From: an uncultured Bacilli bacterium
Lineage (GTDB): Bacteria > Bacillota_I > Bacilli_A > RF39 > UBA660
Direction: 5' to 3'
DNA: 18,618 nucleotides
NCBI GenBank assembly: GCA_947628765.1
Contig: CANRBD010000009.1
Location: 1 to 18,618 of the forward strand
Position 1 is the first letter of the stretch. Every line of letters starts with the position of its first letter. Of this stretch, positions 1-8,226 are shown in pieces. The notes beneath the pieces were generated by a model, which made no database searches, was not told the origin of the DNA, and saw nothing but the letters and a program-made list of their open reading frames with translations. The position numbers and the translations under genes are program-made.

Positions 1-2
1 AA

Positions 3-809
3 ACTTACTCGCCAAAAAACTACAATGATAAATATCCTGATAAACCCATCAGTATGGCCGCAGCTATTGCCTATTCTGATAATGTCTATGCGGTTAAAAC
101 TCATCTATTTTTAGGGGAAAATAATTTAGTCAACATGCTTAAGCGTGTTGGCATTAATGGAAATTTCAATGCTTTACCATCACTTGCTCTAGGAGCCGAG
201 GAAATTAATATTATGGAAGTAATGAAAGCATATGCTACCTTAGCTAATGAAGGCAATAAAATAAAACCATATTTTATTACAAAAGTAACCGATATGAAAG
301 ATAATGTTTTATATGAATATAAACCAAATCCAGAAAATGTTTTAAATAAAAATACTGTTTATATTTTAAATGAATTATTAACTACTACTTCAGCTAAGGA
401 ATTTGTCGACTATAGTACACCAACTTGTTATAATATCTCGCCAAAAATGACTAGAAAATATGCGATTAAAAGTGGTACTACCGACACGGATAATTTAATT
501 TTTGGTTACAATAAAGAGCTGTTAGTAGGTTTATGGACGGGATATGATGATAATAAAGCCGTATCAAATACTGATAGCTCAAATATTAAAAATGTTTGGA
601 TTGATATTATGGAAAAGATGCTTGCCGGCAAAAAAGATACTTGGTATAAAACACCAAATAATGTCGTCGGTGTAGCTATTGATCCGATTAGTGGTGAAGT
701 AGCTCAAAATGGTAATAAAGCTAAAGTCCTTTACTATATTAAAGGTACTGAACCAACAAGTAATAAGTATACTTTAGATGATGTTATTCCAACCGTTAAA
801 ACAGAGTAA
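3..809 (+). CDS. class A penicillin-binding protein, C-terminal transpeptidase part (5' end outside window)
   Basis: The reading frame is open from the left edge (first full codon at base 3), so the N-terminal glycosyltransferase domain and the SxxK serine motif lie outside the window. The visible 268 residues are the second half of a penicillin-binding transpeptidase, which cross-links peptidoglycan stem peptides outside the membrane. The SxN motif is SDN (codons at 75-83), inside AIAYSDNVYAVK. The third motif is KSGTT (from 468), a Ser variant of the usual KTGTT, followed by the typical GLWTGYDDN stretch. The ATG at 54 is only an internal Met. The order of the motifs and the acidic C-terminus fit bifunctional PBP1-type enzymes rather than class B, but the glycosyltransferase domain cannot be seen. 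It ends at a strong hairpin terminator and converges with the next gene. Confidence 0.9.
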   Translation, partial: TYSPKNYNDKYPDKPISMAAAIAYSDNVYAVKTHLFLGENNLVNMLKRVGINGNFNALPSLALGAEEINIMEVMKAYATLANEGNKIKPYFITKVTDMKDNVLYEYKPNPENVLNKNTVYILNELLTTTSAKEFVDYSTPTCYNISPKMTRKYAIKSGTTDTDNLIFGYNKELLVGLWTGYDDNKAVSNTDSSNIKNVWIDIMEKMLAGKKDTWYKTPNNVVGVAIDPISGEVAQNGNKAKVLYYIKGTEPTSNKYTLDDVIPTVKTE

Positions 810-840
810 AAAAATAAACACTAAATAGGTGTTTATTTTT
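810..840. terminator. bidirectional intrinsic terminator between convergent genes
   Basis: A perfect 12-bp stem (810-821 with 829-840) carries a 7-base loop. It has an A run on the left and a T run on the right, so it works as a U-tailed hairpin in both directions. It starts at the PBP stop codon and ends seven bases before the stop of the minus-strand gene. Confidence 0.9.
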
Positions 841-847
841 TAAATTT

Positions 848-1627
848 TTATTTATTTTGTAATGTACAATCTTGTTGTAATTTTAACTTATTATTTTCCA
901 TTTCATATATTTGATAACAACTATTAAATGTTCTTATATCAATATCGCCTTTATTAATAATGACTTCATATTTTTGATCATTATTTAAATCTAATATTTC
1001 CGTTACCCAATATGGATTTTTTTCATTAATATCAATAACTTGTTTTACTTCGCCTTCTTTAACTAAAAATAATGCGGCCATTTGTTTTTTACCATCATAT
1101 GACAAACTAATATTAGTCGTTGTATAAATGATCTCATTAGTTCCATCATTATCTAAATCGACTATTGTTTTTCTAGTATTTGGTAAAAAACTTTGATAGT
1201 TTTCAATGTTCTGTTTACTAAGAACTTGGTCAATTAAATTAATATCTTCGTCCGAACCATATTGGCTTGTAAAAGAACCCAATTTAATTTTATCCATATT
1301 ACTGTAGGCAATACGAAAATTATTATCATCAATATCATGGTAATTTTGATCCATATAATACCACTTGTTATTATTATAATTTAATTTGACATTTTCATGG
1401 CTGGTTTCTCCATTATCGATAGTATAAGTTGCTTTTAAAACATCATCATTTAAATCGGTTAGTTGGCTCCATTTGTTACCCTGCTTTTCTAAAATAAGTG
1501 TACCATCTATAATCAGAAATTGATTAGATTTTTTATTCCAAAAAACATTAATCACGATAACAACAATAACTATTATTAGAATAAAAATTCCTACAAACAT
1601 AACTATTTTTTTATCATTTTCATCCAT
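848..1627 (-). CDS. single-pass membrane protein with calcium-loop-like extracellular domain, unknown function
   Basis: I do not recognise a named family. The 259-residue protein has a short charged N-terminus, one hydrophobic segment at about 9-29 and a large predicted extracellular part. Two stretches look like the Asp/Asn-rich loops of FG-GAP or EF-hand-like repeats: VDLDNDGTNE at about 156-165 and LDLNNDQKYE at about 212-221. Both are followed by a beta-strand-like EIIY or EVII, as in propeller-type repeats. Two Cys near the C-terminus (about 237 and 254) could pair. Its start has a good ribosome site (AGGTGG) and a perfect consensus promoter upstream, so it is probably well expressed on its own. 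It sits back to back with another unknown membrane protein. A sensor or envelope-binding role is possible but not shown. Confidence 0.75.
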   Translation of the reverse strand: MDENDKKIVMFVGIFILIIVIVVIVINVFWNKKSNQFLIIDGTLILEKQGNKWSQLTDLNDDVLKATYTIDNGETSHENVKLNYNNNKWYYMDQNYHDIDDNNFRIAYSNMDKIKLGSFTSQYGSDEDINLIDQVLSKQNIENYQSFLPNTRKTIVDLDNDGTNEIIYTTTNISLSYDGKKQMAALFLVKEGEVKQVIDINEKNPYWVTEILDLNNDQKYEVIINKGDIDIRTFNSCYQIYEMENNKLKLQQDCTLQNK

Positions 1628-1652
1628 GTTCCCACCACCTTATTCTAGTTCA

Positions 1653-1681
1653 ATTATACAAAGTATTAATATGAGTGTCAA
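1653..1681 (-). promoter_or_regulatory. consensus sigma-A promoter for the 848-1627 gene
   Basis: On the minus strand the -35 is TTGACA (1676-1681) and the -10 is TATAAT (1653-1658), with a 17-base spacer. Both hexamers match consensus exactly. It lies about 25 bases upstream of the ATG and its AGGTGG ribosome site. Confidence 0.9.
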
Positions 1682-1711
1682 CTAAAATAATAACAAATTT
1701 TATTTAACTAG

Positions 1712-1740
1712 TTGAATAAAATCTTCAACATTGGTATAAT
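1712..1740 (+). promoter_or_regulatory. extended -10 sigma-A promoter for the 1761-2309 gene
   Basis: The -35 is TTGAAT (1712-1717) and the -10 is TATAAT (1735-1740), spaced 17 bases, with TGG just before the -10 (extended -10). It is divergent from, and only about 30 bases away from, the promoter of the neighbouring minus-strand gene. Confidence 0.85.
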
Positions 1741-1760
1741 TTATAATAGGATGTGGTAAT

Positions 1761-2309
1761 ATGGAAGATAAGAGTACTAGTCAATTAGTTTTTAAAATTA
1801 TTAAAGGAATTATCCTTATATTAATTCTCGGTGTGATTGTATTTTTAATCTTTTATTTTATGAGCCACGGTAATAGTCAAAAAATAAAAGATTATTTCCA
1901 AGAAAATCAATATACCCTAAATGATGATACTTGGACAAAAAGCATTAATAATACGGATAATAATCAGACTACTTCTATAAACTATATTTATAATACCAAA
2001 TTAAACATCTTTACTAAAAATACCGATACAGCTTCCGAGGATACTAGACTATATTTTTCTTCACAATATGATGGCAAAAACATTCTTAACATTACTCTTG
2101 ATACAACCATAATTGGTGAAAATAGTTGTAAAAGTATCCAATCTGCTACTTATAATTATAAAAATAAAAAATTTAACTGTGAAATAATTTCTACTAAAGG
2201 AAAATGCGAAACAATGTGTGATAAATTAAAAGAAGAAGCTGAAAATTTTTCAAAAGAAATTCAAAATATTATCGAAACGGCTAAACTCCCACATAATATG
2301 TTTAGTTAG
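1761..2309 (+). CDS. small membrane-anchored protein, unknown function
   Basis: This is a 182-residue protein of no family I recognise. It has an N-terminal Lys-containing stretch, one strong membrane helix at about 14-34 and a polar, Asn/Thr-rich outer domain with beta-strand character. The C-terminal third has four Cys, at about 121, 133, 146 and 150, in a Lys-rich setting, so one or two disulfides are possible. It ends in an amphipathic helix rich in Glu and Lys. The ATG has an AGGATG ribosome site and its own promoter, and a hairpin terminator follows directly, so it is monocistronic. Its overall plan (short cytosolic end, one helix, polar outer domain) is the same as that of the divergent 259-residue neighbour, which may hint at a shared envelope role. 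Confidence 0.75.
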   Translation: MEDKSTSQLVFKIIKGIILILILGVIVFLIFYFMSHGNSQKIKDYFQENQYTLNDDTWTKSINNTDNNQTTSINYIYNTKLNIFTKNTDTASEDTRLYFSSQYDGKNILNITLDTTIIGENSCKSIQSATYNYKNKKFNCEIISTKGKCETMCDKLKEEAENFSKEIQNIIETAKLPHNMFS

Positions 2310-2340
2310 TAAAAGAGGATTCATTAAGAATCCTCTTTTA
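2310..2340. terminator. bidirectional hairpin terminator
   Basis: A 13-bp stem (2310-2322 with 2328-2340) surrounds a 5-base loop, with an A run on one arm and a T run on the other. It follows the TAG of the plus-strand gene. On the minus strand it overlaps the TAA stop of the wall-hydrolase gene, so it closes both convergent units. Confidence 0.85.
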
Positions 2341-4497
2341 AGTAGTTACTTGATCACGATTGGTAGGCCAATATTTTTTAATGTAGGCCTCAAGCTCGGC
2401 TTTATTTGAAATGGCCATCTGTTCATTATATTGATTAAATGGTCTTGTAGCTTTGTAATTACCTGTACGAAATAGTTCATATTCCGCCATACGTCTAACT
2501 GCCAATCCATACACATAAGCACCATTCGAAAAACTACAACCTAATGAAATAAAACATTTAAATACCTCATAGCTGTCTTTACCATATTTTTGAATACGTT
2601 CATATATGTTTGAAAGGCTGCTAGAATATGGCCCACCATAAGCAATACTAGCCATAACATCTAATTCATATCCATTAAATGAAAGACCATATGGTTGCGC
2701 ACGTTCTTGGGCAATCCTTTTCATTTCTTCCCATGTTACAGGAAGTAATTTATCAATCTTTTCTTTATCAGTACATCCACTATATAAATCTTGAACATAG
2801 TCATTATAGCCTACTTGCTTAGCTAAGTCATCATCCCATTTGGTTAAACCGAAAGCTGTCGTAGCTCCGCCAGGGTCATTAGGAAGTGTTGAGACACTAT
2901 ATCCGGTGTTTTCACCACGACCTCTATAATTACAATATGTTACACCTTCAAGTTCACCAAGAAATTCAATTAAGTCTTGAAATGTTCCTGATGAACAATA
3001 ATTACTACCGGAAGCACTACTACCACCAGTACTAGAAGTTCCTGTTTGCCCAAAAGGCACATCAGTCGCATACATTACACGATAAGTATCCACTACCCAT
3101 CCTGTATAATTTTGGTCTAGGGTATTACCACCGCCACTACCACCGGGGTCTAAGATATAAACTTCACTATCAGTAACACTATCTACCGCTACCCAATGTT
3201 GAGCACTTGAATTATGATGTATTTGCAATACAATAAATTTTTGATACTTACCCTCAGCTGGAGTAGAAAGTTCATCAGAAAGTTTTTTAGCTAAAGTTTT
3301 TATATCACTCGTACCAACCGAGACAGGACTATCAGCCGCCCGCCAATTTGGCGCAATATCAGAAAAACCAGTCCAAGTAAAAGCCCCGCCACTAGTAACT
3401 CCGCCATGGGCTTTTATCGAAGTGACAAATGCTCCTGGATTAAATTCCGTATATCCACTCGGCAAATTAGTAATTTTGGTTCCCGAGCGCGCTATTAACA
3501 TCGACACCGAGGTTATTAAGCAGCCAATACTTGTCATATTACTACTTCCAACAGGAATATTTCCCCATGTCGTATCATATTGTTTCCAAACTCCTCCATT
3601 TAAAGTAGACGGATCAACAATACAATCATCTTCTAACCCAAACAAGATACGATATGTTTCTGCAATATGAATGATTTCATGAGCTATTTCTTGCTTTTTT
3701 AATTTTCTAGCATTATCATCTTTTATTGATCTAACACTTTCCATTGTTCCGCCAATAAAACCGTGCTGGCAAATATTAGACATTGTATAAAATCTTTTGG
3801 CATACTTGCCGACTGCTACATCAGCTCGTCCTCTTAAAATATCAGGTCCAAATTCAATTGGTATAATTGTAGCATTAGCCACTGCCCCAACTCCACAAAA
3901 TACAGCATTAAGGCCTTCACCAATTAAATTACCAATGACATCATTATCATCGACCATATTCCAAACCAAACGGTCACCAGCTAGAGCTTTTTCGTAATTT
4001 TCATCACTATATGTTCCAACCCAGCCACTAGAATCTAACATAACCAAAGTAGCTGCAATTAATATATCGATTCGATCGCTATTTTGATCATCATCCGATC
4101 TCGTAAAACTAATAATTTCATCTTCTTTTTTAGTATTCATGCTTGTACTAATATCATTGGTTGCTTGTTTTATTGTTTGCATTTGCTGGCGATAATCATT
4201 TTTGTCGAAATTTTTATCGTATTGAGCACTTAACAATGATGAAGATGTTCCTCGATAAAGTATCGTTGCCGCTAAAGCTACATCATCAATTTGATTTGAA
4301 AAAACACTTTTTATGATTTTTATTTTATCCCAAAATTGTTTTTCTGCTGCATTAGGACTATCTAAAACAGCTTCACCAAGCATACTAGCTTTAGCTTGAT
4401 TGCTGGCAAAAGAAAAGAAACATATTATTGCAACAAAAAAGCAAGCAGCAATTTTTTTGAAAAATGACTGGCATTTATCTATTCTATTTCTTTTCAT
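2338..4497 (-). CDS. secreted two-domain wall hydrolase: C39-like cysteine peptidase plus GH24-like lysozyme
   Basis: The chosen start is the ATG at 4497 (719 aa). A GGTGGTG ribosome site lies 6 bases before it, whereas the longer open frame would begin with TTG at 4512 inside that site. Residues 1-38 form a signal peptide ending AKA. Residues about 40-300 are a unique helical region. A papain-like C39-type domain follows at about 303-475, with candidate catalytic Cys in SIGCLITSVSM (about 326), His in AQHWVAVDSV (about 434) and Asp in YILDPGG (about 450). After a Gly/Ser linker, residues about 505-690 look like GH24 phage-type lysozyme: an EG acid motif (about 517), then NDPGGATTAFGLT, and the late signature RRMAEYELFRTGNY. 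It probably cuts both peptide and glycan of the wall, the VirB1-like job of opening a path for the T4SS-like machine encoded upstream. It is the last gene of that operon. Confidence 0.75.
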   Translation of the reverse strand: MKRNRIDKCQSFFKKIAACFFVAIICFFSFASNQAKASMLGEAVLDSPNAAEKQFWDKIKIIKSVFSNQIDDVALAATILYRGTSSSLLSAQYDKNFDKNDYRQQMQTIKQATNDISTSMNTKKEDEIISFTRSDDDQNSDRIDILIAATLVMLDSSGWVGTYSDENYEKALAGDRLVWNMVDDNDVIGNLIGEGLNAVFCGVGAVANATIIPIEFGPDILRGRADVAVGKYAKRFYTMSNICQHGFIGGTMESVRSIKDDNARKLKKQEIAHEIIHIAETYRILFGLEDDCIVDPSTLNGGVWKQYDTTWGNIPVGSSNMTSIGCLITSVSMLIARSGTKITNLPSGYTEFNPGAFVTSIKAHGGVTSGGAFTWTGFSDIAPNWRAADSPVSVGTSDIKTLAKKLSDELSTPAEGKYQKFIVLQIHHNSSAQHWVAVDSVTDSEVYILDPGGSGGGNTLDQNYTGWVVDTYRVMYATDVPFGQTGTSSTGGSSASGSNYCSSGTFQDLIEFLGELEGVTYCNYRGRGENTGYSVSTLPNDPGGATTAFGLTKWDDDLAKQVGYNDYVQDLYSGCTDKEKIDKLLPVTWEEMKRIAQERAQPYGLSFNGYELDVMASIAYGGPYSSSLSNIYERIQKYGKDSYEVFKCFISLGCSFSNGAYVYGLAVRRMAEYELFRTGNYKATRPFNQYNEQMAISNKAELEAYIKKYWPTNRDQVTT

Positions 4498-4512
4498 GCA
4501 CATCACCACCAA

Positions 4513-5175
4513 CTAAATTGAATTACTTCTTTTTTTTCTTATCACCATATAAATCCCTATTAAAGCTGCCGGGATTAATATAGCTCCTAAAATAATAAGC
4601 ATATCTTTAGTATTATTAACTAAAGTATCTATATCATCATTTTTTTCCATAACTATATTAATAGGTTTATTATCACTATTTTTTTCATTAATCTTCCAAG
4701 TATAGATATTATCCTTTATCTCATCTGCATTATTTTCTATGACTCGCATATCTGTTTTTATATTAATTGTTGCAGAATCAATATGACCGCCATCATCTAA
4801 ATTTATACAGCGGAATTGACTAGAAGTATAAAAATGTATTTGACCATATTTTTCTTCTAATTTAACTGTCTCATAACAGTTTTTAACAAAATAACTATTT
4901 ACGTATTTTTGATGATCAAACTCATAATTATATTTTAAATAATAATTAGCCGCATCTTCCGATACATCTAAATTATAAAAATCTACTTGCTTAGAATCTT
5001 GAGTAATTGGCATATTATAATTAGATAACGATGAAAGAGTTCCATCAAATGTTTCTTTGGCAAATTTAATATTAGTATTTTCTTTAACTGATGAACTATT
5101 AATTTCTAAATTATATTGAACACTACATCCGGTTACCATAAAAATAATCAGTAATAATAAAATGCTTTTTCTCAT
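4513..5175 (-). CDS. lipoprotein with an additional C-terminal membrane helix
   Basis: The protein has 220 residues. It starts with a short lipoprotein signal sequence whose lipobox is VTGC, so Cys17 should be lipidated and the protein tethered to the outer face of the membrane. The middle, about 18-185, is a polar, beta-rich domain with two Cys (about 100 and 118). Unusually for a lipoprotein, residues about 191-212 form a clear membrane helix followed by RKKRSNSI, a positive-inside end, so the domain should be anchored at both ends. No family is recognised. The gene follows the NlpC/P60 gene after one base. Its GAGGGG ribosome site lies inside the end of that gene, which implies translational coupling. 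As part of the T4SS-like operon it may act as an assembly or docking factor on the outer face; this is inferred from position only. Confidence 0.75.
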   Translation of the reverse strand: MRKSILLLLIIFMVTGCSVQYNLEINSSSVKENTNIKFAKETFDGTLSSLSNYNMPITQDSKQVDFYNLDVSEDAANYYLKYNYEFDHQKYVNSYFVKNCYETVKLEEKYGQIHFYTSSQFRCINLDDGGHIDSATINIKTDMRVIENNADEIKDNIYTWKINEKNSDNKPINIVMEKNDDIDTLVNNTKDMLIILGAILIPAALIGIYMVIRKKRSNSI

Positions 5176-5176
5176 T

Positions 5177-5881
5177 TTACCCCTCTAATCTATAATATGT
5201 CTCCCAGCTGGAAGAACTTACACCGACATCAATTTCATGTCCTGTCTGGTCTCCAGGAGCACCACATAACCCACTTTCTGATGTATGGGCTCCTACAGTT
5301 TTATCTTCCCCTACATATATTTCAGTATGTCCATGTGGTCCGCATGGATCTCTTACCAAAATATCACCAGGTTGAAGATCAGCATGACTAGTATAGGTAT
5401 ATTCTTTAAAACCATTTTGTTTTAAAATGTCGCCCTCACCGCAAGTAGAAAAAGCATAGCCTCCCATCGCATTAGCATCAAAACCTTGACCATCAACTAG
5501 CGAATACCATACTAAACTAGAACAGTCATAATCCGGACTACCTGTACGGTTGCATTGGCTATAACCATGACTATCATCATTCGCAATGTCTATTGCCCAT
5601 TGTAAATAAGCTAAATCACCAGAATAACTATTACTTTTAGAATGATCAGTCACGGCTCCAAAAATTGTAAAGAACATTTGTGGCAAAGCAACAATGACAA
5701 CAATAACCATAAAGAATAATATAACGGGGAAAATTATAGTAAATACTAATGACAGTCCCATAAAAGCTTTTAATGAGCCTGTTTGGCCTTCAGCTTCATT
5801 ACTTTTGGCTGCATCTTTTAAAGCTTTAGCTTGTCCTAATTTACTAATAATATTTTTTGCTTTTAATAATAGATTGGGCAT
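5177..5881 (-). CDS. membrane-anchored NlpC/P60-type peptidoglycan hydrolase
   Basis: This 234-residue protein begins with a Lys-rich cytosolic segment (about 1-36). One long or two short membrane helices follow at about 40-75, and then an outer hydrolase domain. The domain matches NlpC/P60: the catalytic Cys is in YDCSSLVWYS (Cys120), the conserved LQPGDILV turn is at about 169-176, the catalytic His is in GHTEIYVG (His185), and a third polar residue could be His199 in VGAHTS. Such enzymes cut stem peptides, often the gamma-D-Glu bond. Similar anchored hydrolases (CwlT or TcpG types) lie next to VirB4 in Gram-positive conjugation modules, and here too the gene sits 18 bases after the VirB4 gene. 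The ATG has an AGGTGGTG ribosome site. Several extra Cys (110, 147, 180, 206) may form disulfides. Confidence 0.85.
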   Translation of the reverse strand: MPNLLLKAKNIISKLGQAKALKDAAKSNEAEGQTGSLKAFMGLSLVFTIIFPVILFFMVIVVIVALPQMFFTIFGAVTDHSKSNSYSGDLAYLQWAIDIANDDSHGYSQCNRTGSPDYDCSSLVWYSLVDGQGFDANAMGGYAFSTCGEGDILKQNGFKEYTYTSHADLQPGDILVRDPCGPHGHTEIYVGEDKTVGAHTSESGLCGAPGDQTGHEIDVGVSSSSWETYYRLEG

Positions 5882-5899
5882 TCTATCACCACCTATTTA

Positions 5900-7684
5900 T
5901 TATAGTCCGCCCCCGCTTCCAAAGGAATCTAATTCTTGTTCAGTTACCACGACATTTATTTGCATTCGTTTACGACCACAAATAAACAAAGCTTCTCCTT
6001 GATTGAAACCTTTAATTGCATTTCTTTCATTATCATTTAAGTCTATTAATTTTGATAAATCATCAACTGCTTGTTTTCGAAGTTGCATTATTAAATAATA
6101 TGAGGCATTATCAAAAATTGCTTTTCCTTGAGTAATGACTGCTGGATCACTAAAGTCCGTTGGTTGCTGAGTTATAATAATCGTACCAGTATTATATTTA
6201 CGGGCACGTCTTTGCATTTGCGCTAAAAAGTCAGCACCTAATGTATTATTTCCACTTAAAAGAACGTGGGCTTCATCAACCATTAAAACTGTATTAATAT
6301 TAGGATTTAAAGTTAAACTCCATGAATATTTTAAAGTATTAAAGAATAAAGCATTTCTAATATTTATATCGGCATTCATAAGTTCTCTAATATTAAATAC
6401 GATAAAATTACTCTTTGGTGTTATTGTTGTAACACCATCGAAATAATATTTAAGTTCTTTAATTAATGGTCTTAATTTTAATTCTAATTGTTCCAATATA
6501 GATTTTTCTTTAGTTTGCTCTGGCATAGCCGTGATTTTACCTTTAACAGTAGCATATACATCTTTAAATGTTGGATAATCTTTTGAAGAAAAATTAGTAA
6601 AATCAGTATCGAAATTTATATTAAAACGTCTATATGTCTCTTGAACCATTTCACTAAAAATATTAAGAACATCTTCGGTAATTGATGGATCATAATATTT
6701 CATAAAAGCTTTAACAGTTTGTAAAGTTCTAGTAAGAACGGCATAACCCATTCCTTGCTTTAATTCTTCCTCATCAGCATCAACTATAACTTCAAGAGGA
6801 TTGATCATACCAAAGTCTCCACCTTTACCAAGTTCAATGAAATCACCACCATATAATCTAGTCATATCTTCCATCTCACCTTCAGGGTCGATAATAACAA
6901 TTTGGTGATCATTTCTAATATGGTTTCTAAGCAATAACTTAGCCGCTGTCGATTTACCAGAACCTGATGTACCTAAAATTATCATATTGGCATTATGTCT
7001 ATTTGGCTCTTTTTGCCTTTGATAAAGGAATTGATTGAATAAGACAACGCCACCAGAAAAATCAACTCCCAATAAAGTAGAAAGACCAGAATCTTTGATA
7101 CTATCAAAGATAAAAGGATATGTTGCCGCAATTGTGGTTGATGGTATTGGAGTTCCAATTCTATCCTCGATATCTTGTCTAGGGAATATTGGTAGTGCAG
7201 ATTTCAAAACTTTTTCTTGCTCAAATCTAAGCGGAATCGCTTTCATGTCCATTGCTTCAATATAACTTTTTACTTGTAATCTTTTTGAAGTAAGTTCATC
7301 ACTAGAATCGGCTGTAATCATAATATGAAGTTGAAAATCATATATTTTTGCTTGACTCGCAGCTAATTGTTTTATAAACTGCTCTAATGATTCATAATCT
7401 TGACGTAATTTTTCTTGAAAAGTTAAATCGTTTTCCTCTTGGTAACGAACTTTTAAATCGGCAATCTCTTTATTTATTAATTTACTAATAACATCAAATT
7501 CCATTGGGATATGTTTAATAACCATTTTTATTCCAGGTAAACTAGTTAAATGTGATAAAAATCCTGGGGTAATATATTTAGGATATGAAATAACAGTTAG
7601 TATCGTGGCATATTTATCTGATACCACAAAGTTACTAGGCCTAAATTCTAAACCTTTAGGCGCTATTTGAGTTTTAATATCCAT
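5900..7684 (-). CDS. VirB4-like T4SS ATPase, main ATPase part
   Basis: This 594-residue protein is the large part of a VirB4/TraC-type ATPase, the inner-face motor of type IV secretion. Residues 1-190 match the middle VirB4 domain, including the family-typical stretch DKYATILTVISYPKYITPG. The HerA-FtsK-like ATPase follows. Walker A is GTSGSGKST (238-246), then the strand VIIDPEGEM, and Walker B is VLMVDEAH (466-473). An IIITQQP sensor segment is at about 502-508, and RRARKYNTG nearby is a plausible arginine finger. There is no membrane helix. The usual VirB4 N-terminal domain is missing here. It is encoded by the preceding gene, whose TAA stop shares one base with this ATG (TAATG), so translation is probably coupled. 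The closest relatives I would expect are Gram-positive conjugative-element VirB4 proteins (TcpF, ConE, CD1110 family). Confidence 0.92.
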   Translation of the reverse strand: MDIKTQIAPKGLEFRPSNFVVSDKYATILTVISYPKYITPGFLSHLTSLPGIKMVIKHIPMEFDVISKLINKEIADLKVRYQEENDLTFQEKLRQDYESLEQFIKQLAASQAKIYDFQLHIMITADSSDELTSKRLQVKSYIEAMDMKAIPLRFEQEKVLKSALPIFPRQDIEDRIGTPIPSTTIAATYPFIFDSIKDSGLSTLLGVDFSGGVVLFNQFLYQRQKEPNRHNANMIILGTSGSGKSTAAKLLLRNHIRNDHQIVIIDPEGEMEDMTRLYGGDFIELGKGGDFGMINPLEVIVDADEEELKQGMGYAVLTRTLQTVKAFMKYYDPSITEDVLNIFSEMVQETYRRFNINFDTDFTNFSSKDYPTFKDVYATVKGKITAMPEQTKEKSILEQLELKLRPLIKELKYYFDGVTTITPKSNFIVFNIRELMNADINIRNALFFNTLKYSWSLTLNPNINTVLMVDEAHVLLSGNNTLGADFLAQMQRRARKYNTGTIIITQQPTDFSDPAVITQGKAIFDNASYYLIMQLRKQAVDDLSKLIDLNDNERNAIKGFNQGEALFICGRKRMQINVVVTEQELDSFGSGGGL

Positions 7685-8226
7685 TAACTCATCACCGTCC
7701 CAAATGTCGTAGTTTGTCCACCATTTAAGAAGTTATCTAAAATAATTCTTAAATCCTCATTAGAGGTCTGCTTTGATTGAAGCCCAGCATTAGCAAAGCT
7801 TTGCATAAGTGTTCTAATTCTTTTTTGTATTTTATCCATATCTCTTTCTTTAAATAGTAAATAAAATTCCGTATCTACAACATTGTTATTAGTAAACATA
7901 TTAGCTTTATTAATATCATCTATAATTATTTTTCTTTTTACAGGATTAGTTTGTGAATTATAAAGTAACTGTAATTGGGAAAGATAAGCATTGATATCAA
8001 CTGGTCTATCAGCTGCTATAATCCAAAATTCGTAATCGATTAAATTATATACATTGGTTAAATTATTAATAATTGTATACATTTCATCTTCTTCTAAGAT
8101 AAAGATATTTCGTGGAGATATTTTTACTCCGGTAACTTTTTCATTATTATCTAACACTATCATTCCATTCGCAATTGATTTAATTGGTACAAAATCATTA
8201 GTATATTTAGATCTATTTGAAGACAT
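7684..8226 (-). CDS. VirB4 N-terminal domain encoded as a separate protein
   Basis: The 180-residue soluble protein looks like the N-terminal domain of Gram-positive VirB4 ATPases. It has an opening SIANGMIVLDNNEKVTGVKI beta hairpin, then ISPRNIFILEEDE, and an alpha/beta block with a stretch like FYLLFKERDMDKIQKRIRTL. Together with the next gene it totals 774 residues, about the usual size of a one-piece VirB4. The ATG at 8226 has an AAAGGATGG ribosome site and overlaps the end of the PrgI-like gene by 14 bases. The stop overlaps the next start by one base. The split falls just before the middle domain. It could be a real gene fission with the two chains assembling together, or a recent nonsense or frameshift event. 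Both ORFs look intact and have proper starts, which favours real fission. Confidence 0.75.
   Translation of the reverse strand: MSSNRSKYTNDFVPIKSIANGMIVLDNNEKVTGVKISPRNIFILEEDEMYTIINNLTNVYNLIDYEFWIIAADRPVDINAYLSQLQLLYNSQTNPVKRKIIIDDINKANMFTNNNVVDTEFYLLFKERDMDKIQKRIRTLMQSFANAGLQSKQTSNEDLRIILDNFLNGGQTTTFGTVMS

Noticed and set aside
4498..4512. Longer start (TTG at 4512) for the wall hydrolase
   Set aside because: The extra codons are the ribosome site itself (GGTGGTG), and the signal peptide begins properly at the ATG at 4497.
5694..6002. Plus-strand open frame of about 100 codons opposite the NlpC/P60 and VirB4 genes
   Set aside because: It has no ribosome site, no recognisable family and lies antisense to two well-supported genes. 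The same holds for other plus-strand frames between 2338 and 16200.
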